Of a DNA stretch of 64,000 bases, positions 63,024 to 64,000 are shown one piece after another. Under the pieces are notes generated by a model, which saw only the letters and a program-made list of their open reading frames with translations, had not been told where the DNA came from and did not search any database. Source of the stretch: Rothia sp. (in: high G+C Gram-positive bacteria) (GTDB lineage Bacteria; Actinomycetota; Actinomycetes; Actinomycetales; Micrococcaceae); the NCBI RefSeq assembly GCF_030540545.1, contig NZ_JAUNVZ010000002.1:186001-250000 (forward strand). The letters run 5' to 3'. The translations under genes were made by a program, and so were the position numbers. Position 1 is the first letter of the stretch. Each line of letters begins with the position of its first letter.

Positions 63024-63668
63024 GTGGAAGTCAACATCTACGGCCGCAACATCAAGATCTCTGAACGCCTGCAGGAGCATGTGGAAGAGAAGGTCCAGAA
63101 GTTTGAACAGCTCGGTGACCGTGTGGAAACCATTGACGTGAAGTTCACCAAGGAAGGTCATCTGGGCGGCGAGTCCATTCGCGTTGAAATTACCGTAGGC
63201 GGTCGCGGCCCGGTACTGCGCGCCGAAGGTCAGGGGCACGATAAGTTCTCTGTCTTCGATGAAACCTACGTTAAACTGCTCGAGCGCCTGCGCCGCGCAC
63301 GCGACCGTCGTAAGCTGCAAAAGCACGGCGGCAAGCACCCCGTCTCTGTAGCCGATGCAACCGGCTCCATTCCCGTGGTGGGCGATAACGGTATCGCCCT
63401 GACCGAGATTCTGCTCTCGGATGTTCCCGCTGAAGAAGCCGCCTTTGACACCGAGGTCTCCCTGGAAGACGAGGCAGCATCCCCGATCGAGATTCGCCGT
63501 AAGAGCTTCGCCGGTGAGCGCCTGACCCCCGCCGAGGCAGTGGACCGCATGGAGCTGGTCGGTCACGACTTCTACCTGTATATTGATGCAGAAACCGGCG
63601 CCCCCGCCGCGGCATACCGCCGTAAGGGCTGGAGCTACGGCAGTATCACCCTGGATGGGCAGTCCTAA
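63024..63668 (+). CDS. hpf: Ribosome hibernation-promoting factor, long form
   Basis: A 214-residue protein that joins ribosomes as 100S dimers in stationary phase. The start VEVNIYGRNIKISERLQEHV (GTG at 63024) matches the family, and GGAGGG precedes it, so the longer in-frame frame from 62994 is rejected. An N-terminal S30AE domain (1-110) is followed by a linker and the C-terminal dimerisation domain with LTPAEAVDRMELVGHDFYLY. Length distinguishes it from the short HPF and YfiA. Confidence 0.93.
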   Translation: MEVNIYGRNIKISERLQEHVEEKVQKFEQLGDRVETIDVKFTKEGHLGGESIRVEITVGGRGPVLRAEGQGHDKFSVFDETYVKLLERLRRARDRRKLQKHGGKHPVSVADATGSIPVVGDNGIALTEILLSDVPAEEAAFDTEVSLEDEAASPIEIRRKSFAGERLTPAEAVDRMELVGHDFYLYIDAETGAPAAAYRRKGWSYGSITLDGQS

Positions 63669-63736
63669 ACGCTCAGCCCGCTCTAGTCTCTAGAGTCTGA
63701 ATACGTGTACTGCAAAGCATCGGTACATTCCTTTGA

Positions 63737-63779
63737 AACCCCCGCTGTATATATCTATCGGATAGACACAGCGGGGGTT
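63737..63779 (+). terminator. Terminator of hpf
   Basis: AACCCCCGCTGT (63737-63748) pairs with ACAGCGGGGGTT (63768-63779), with a TATC/GATA inner helix. Confidence 0.8.
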
Positions 63780-63915
63780 ATTGTGCCGTAGCGCTGTATC
63801 TAGGAATAGCGCAACGACCACGCCGCAGATAGCGCTCTATAGCGTGAGAGAGCCGAAAAGTAAAATATTCTCGCGCTCTTGGCGTAGAACTTAGGTAGAA
63901 ACAGGCTCCCTAACA

Positions 63916-63921
63916 TACAAT
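63916..63921 (+). promoter_or_regulatory. -10 box TACAAT of a gene beyond the window
   Basis: A consensus -10 box, 80 nt before the window end; an AAAAGGAG ribosome site at about 63984-63991 is consistent with a gene start just outside. Confidence 0.45.
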
Positions 63922-64000
63922 GGGTTAGGAAAGCCTCAAAACGGCGCGCGCCCTTCCTCGCCCGCCGTGAAGGAACGTACAGAAAAGGAGCACAGGGTAA

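Larger units (their letters stand above)
63669..64000 (+). other. Terminator, promoter and leader at the window end
   Basis: A terminator hairpin lies at 63737-63779. A TACAAT box at 63916-63921 and AAAAGGAG near 63984 precede what must be a gene starting beyond the window. secA follows hpf in many actinobacteria, so secA is expected, but no coding sequence is visible here. Confidence 0.5.

Overview
The window is chromosomal DNA of a moderately GC-rich actinobacterium, most likely a member of the Micrococcaceae close to Rothia. Supporting signs are a mycothiol deacetylase (MshB), the actinobacterial mtrA-mtrB-lpqB cluster, a TatB-like protein, ferredoxin next to dapC, PIG-V-type membrane glycosyltransferases and S-layer-homology repeats of actinobacterial type. 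The genus is an inference from family content; no rRNA gene is present to settle it.

Layout. 1-9 kb: the end of a nitronate monooxygenase, an RpiB-like isomerase, an FMN reductase, DoxX, a DNA-binding-repeat protein (3195-4646), a 22-residue membrane peptide, a membrane protein, Tpx, AzlCD and OsmC. 9-17 kb: amino-acid permease, an SLH surface protein, two Nudix enzymes, LOG and Pcp, Pgi. 17.0-18.6 kb: a compositionally distinct two-gene cassette whose first gene is switched out of frame by a run of nine G. 18.9-37.5 kb: typA, mshB, fdxA, dapC, a Fic toxin/antitoxin pair with a C9/(CT)16 tract at its promoter, a glutamate-type ABC operon, galE, divergent dapD and dapE, tatB, and three PIG-V-like glycosyltransferase paralogues. 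37.6-43.5 kb: an mrp/DUF1003/MgtE-like operon, a stress-protein-like membrane protein and PepP. 43.5-51.8 kb: an AT-rich gap, an esterase-SLH fusion, PspA, a TPM-domain protein, an unknown gene and HtrA. 51.9-57.5 kb: uracil-DNA glycosylase with TrmL, then cysteine desulfurase, MnmA, chorismate mutase and a MetE-like protein. 57.5-64 kb: mtrA-mtrB-lpqB-comF-hpf, ending in a promoter for a gene beyond the window (secA would be expected).

How genes cooperate. DapC, DapD and DapE supply diaminopimelate and lysine. Cysteine desulfurase feeds sulfur to MnmA for tRNA thiolation. MtrAB-LpqB, PspA and HtrA are envelope-stress functions. The Glu-type ABC genes form one uptake operon.

Two features stand out. 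First, two loci look like contingency (phase-variable) loci: the G9 tract at 17060 and the C9/(CT)16 tract at 26888-26928. Second, about a dozen genes start only 6-8 nt after a clear TANNNT -10 box and lack a Shine-Dalgarno site, which indicates widespread leaderless transcription and was used here to correct several start codons.
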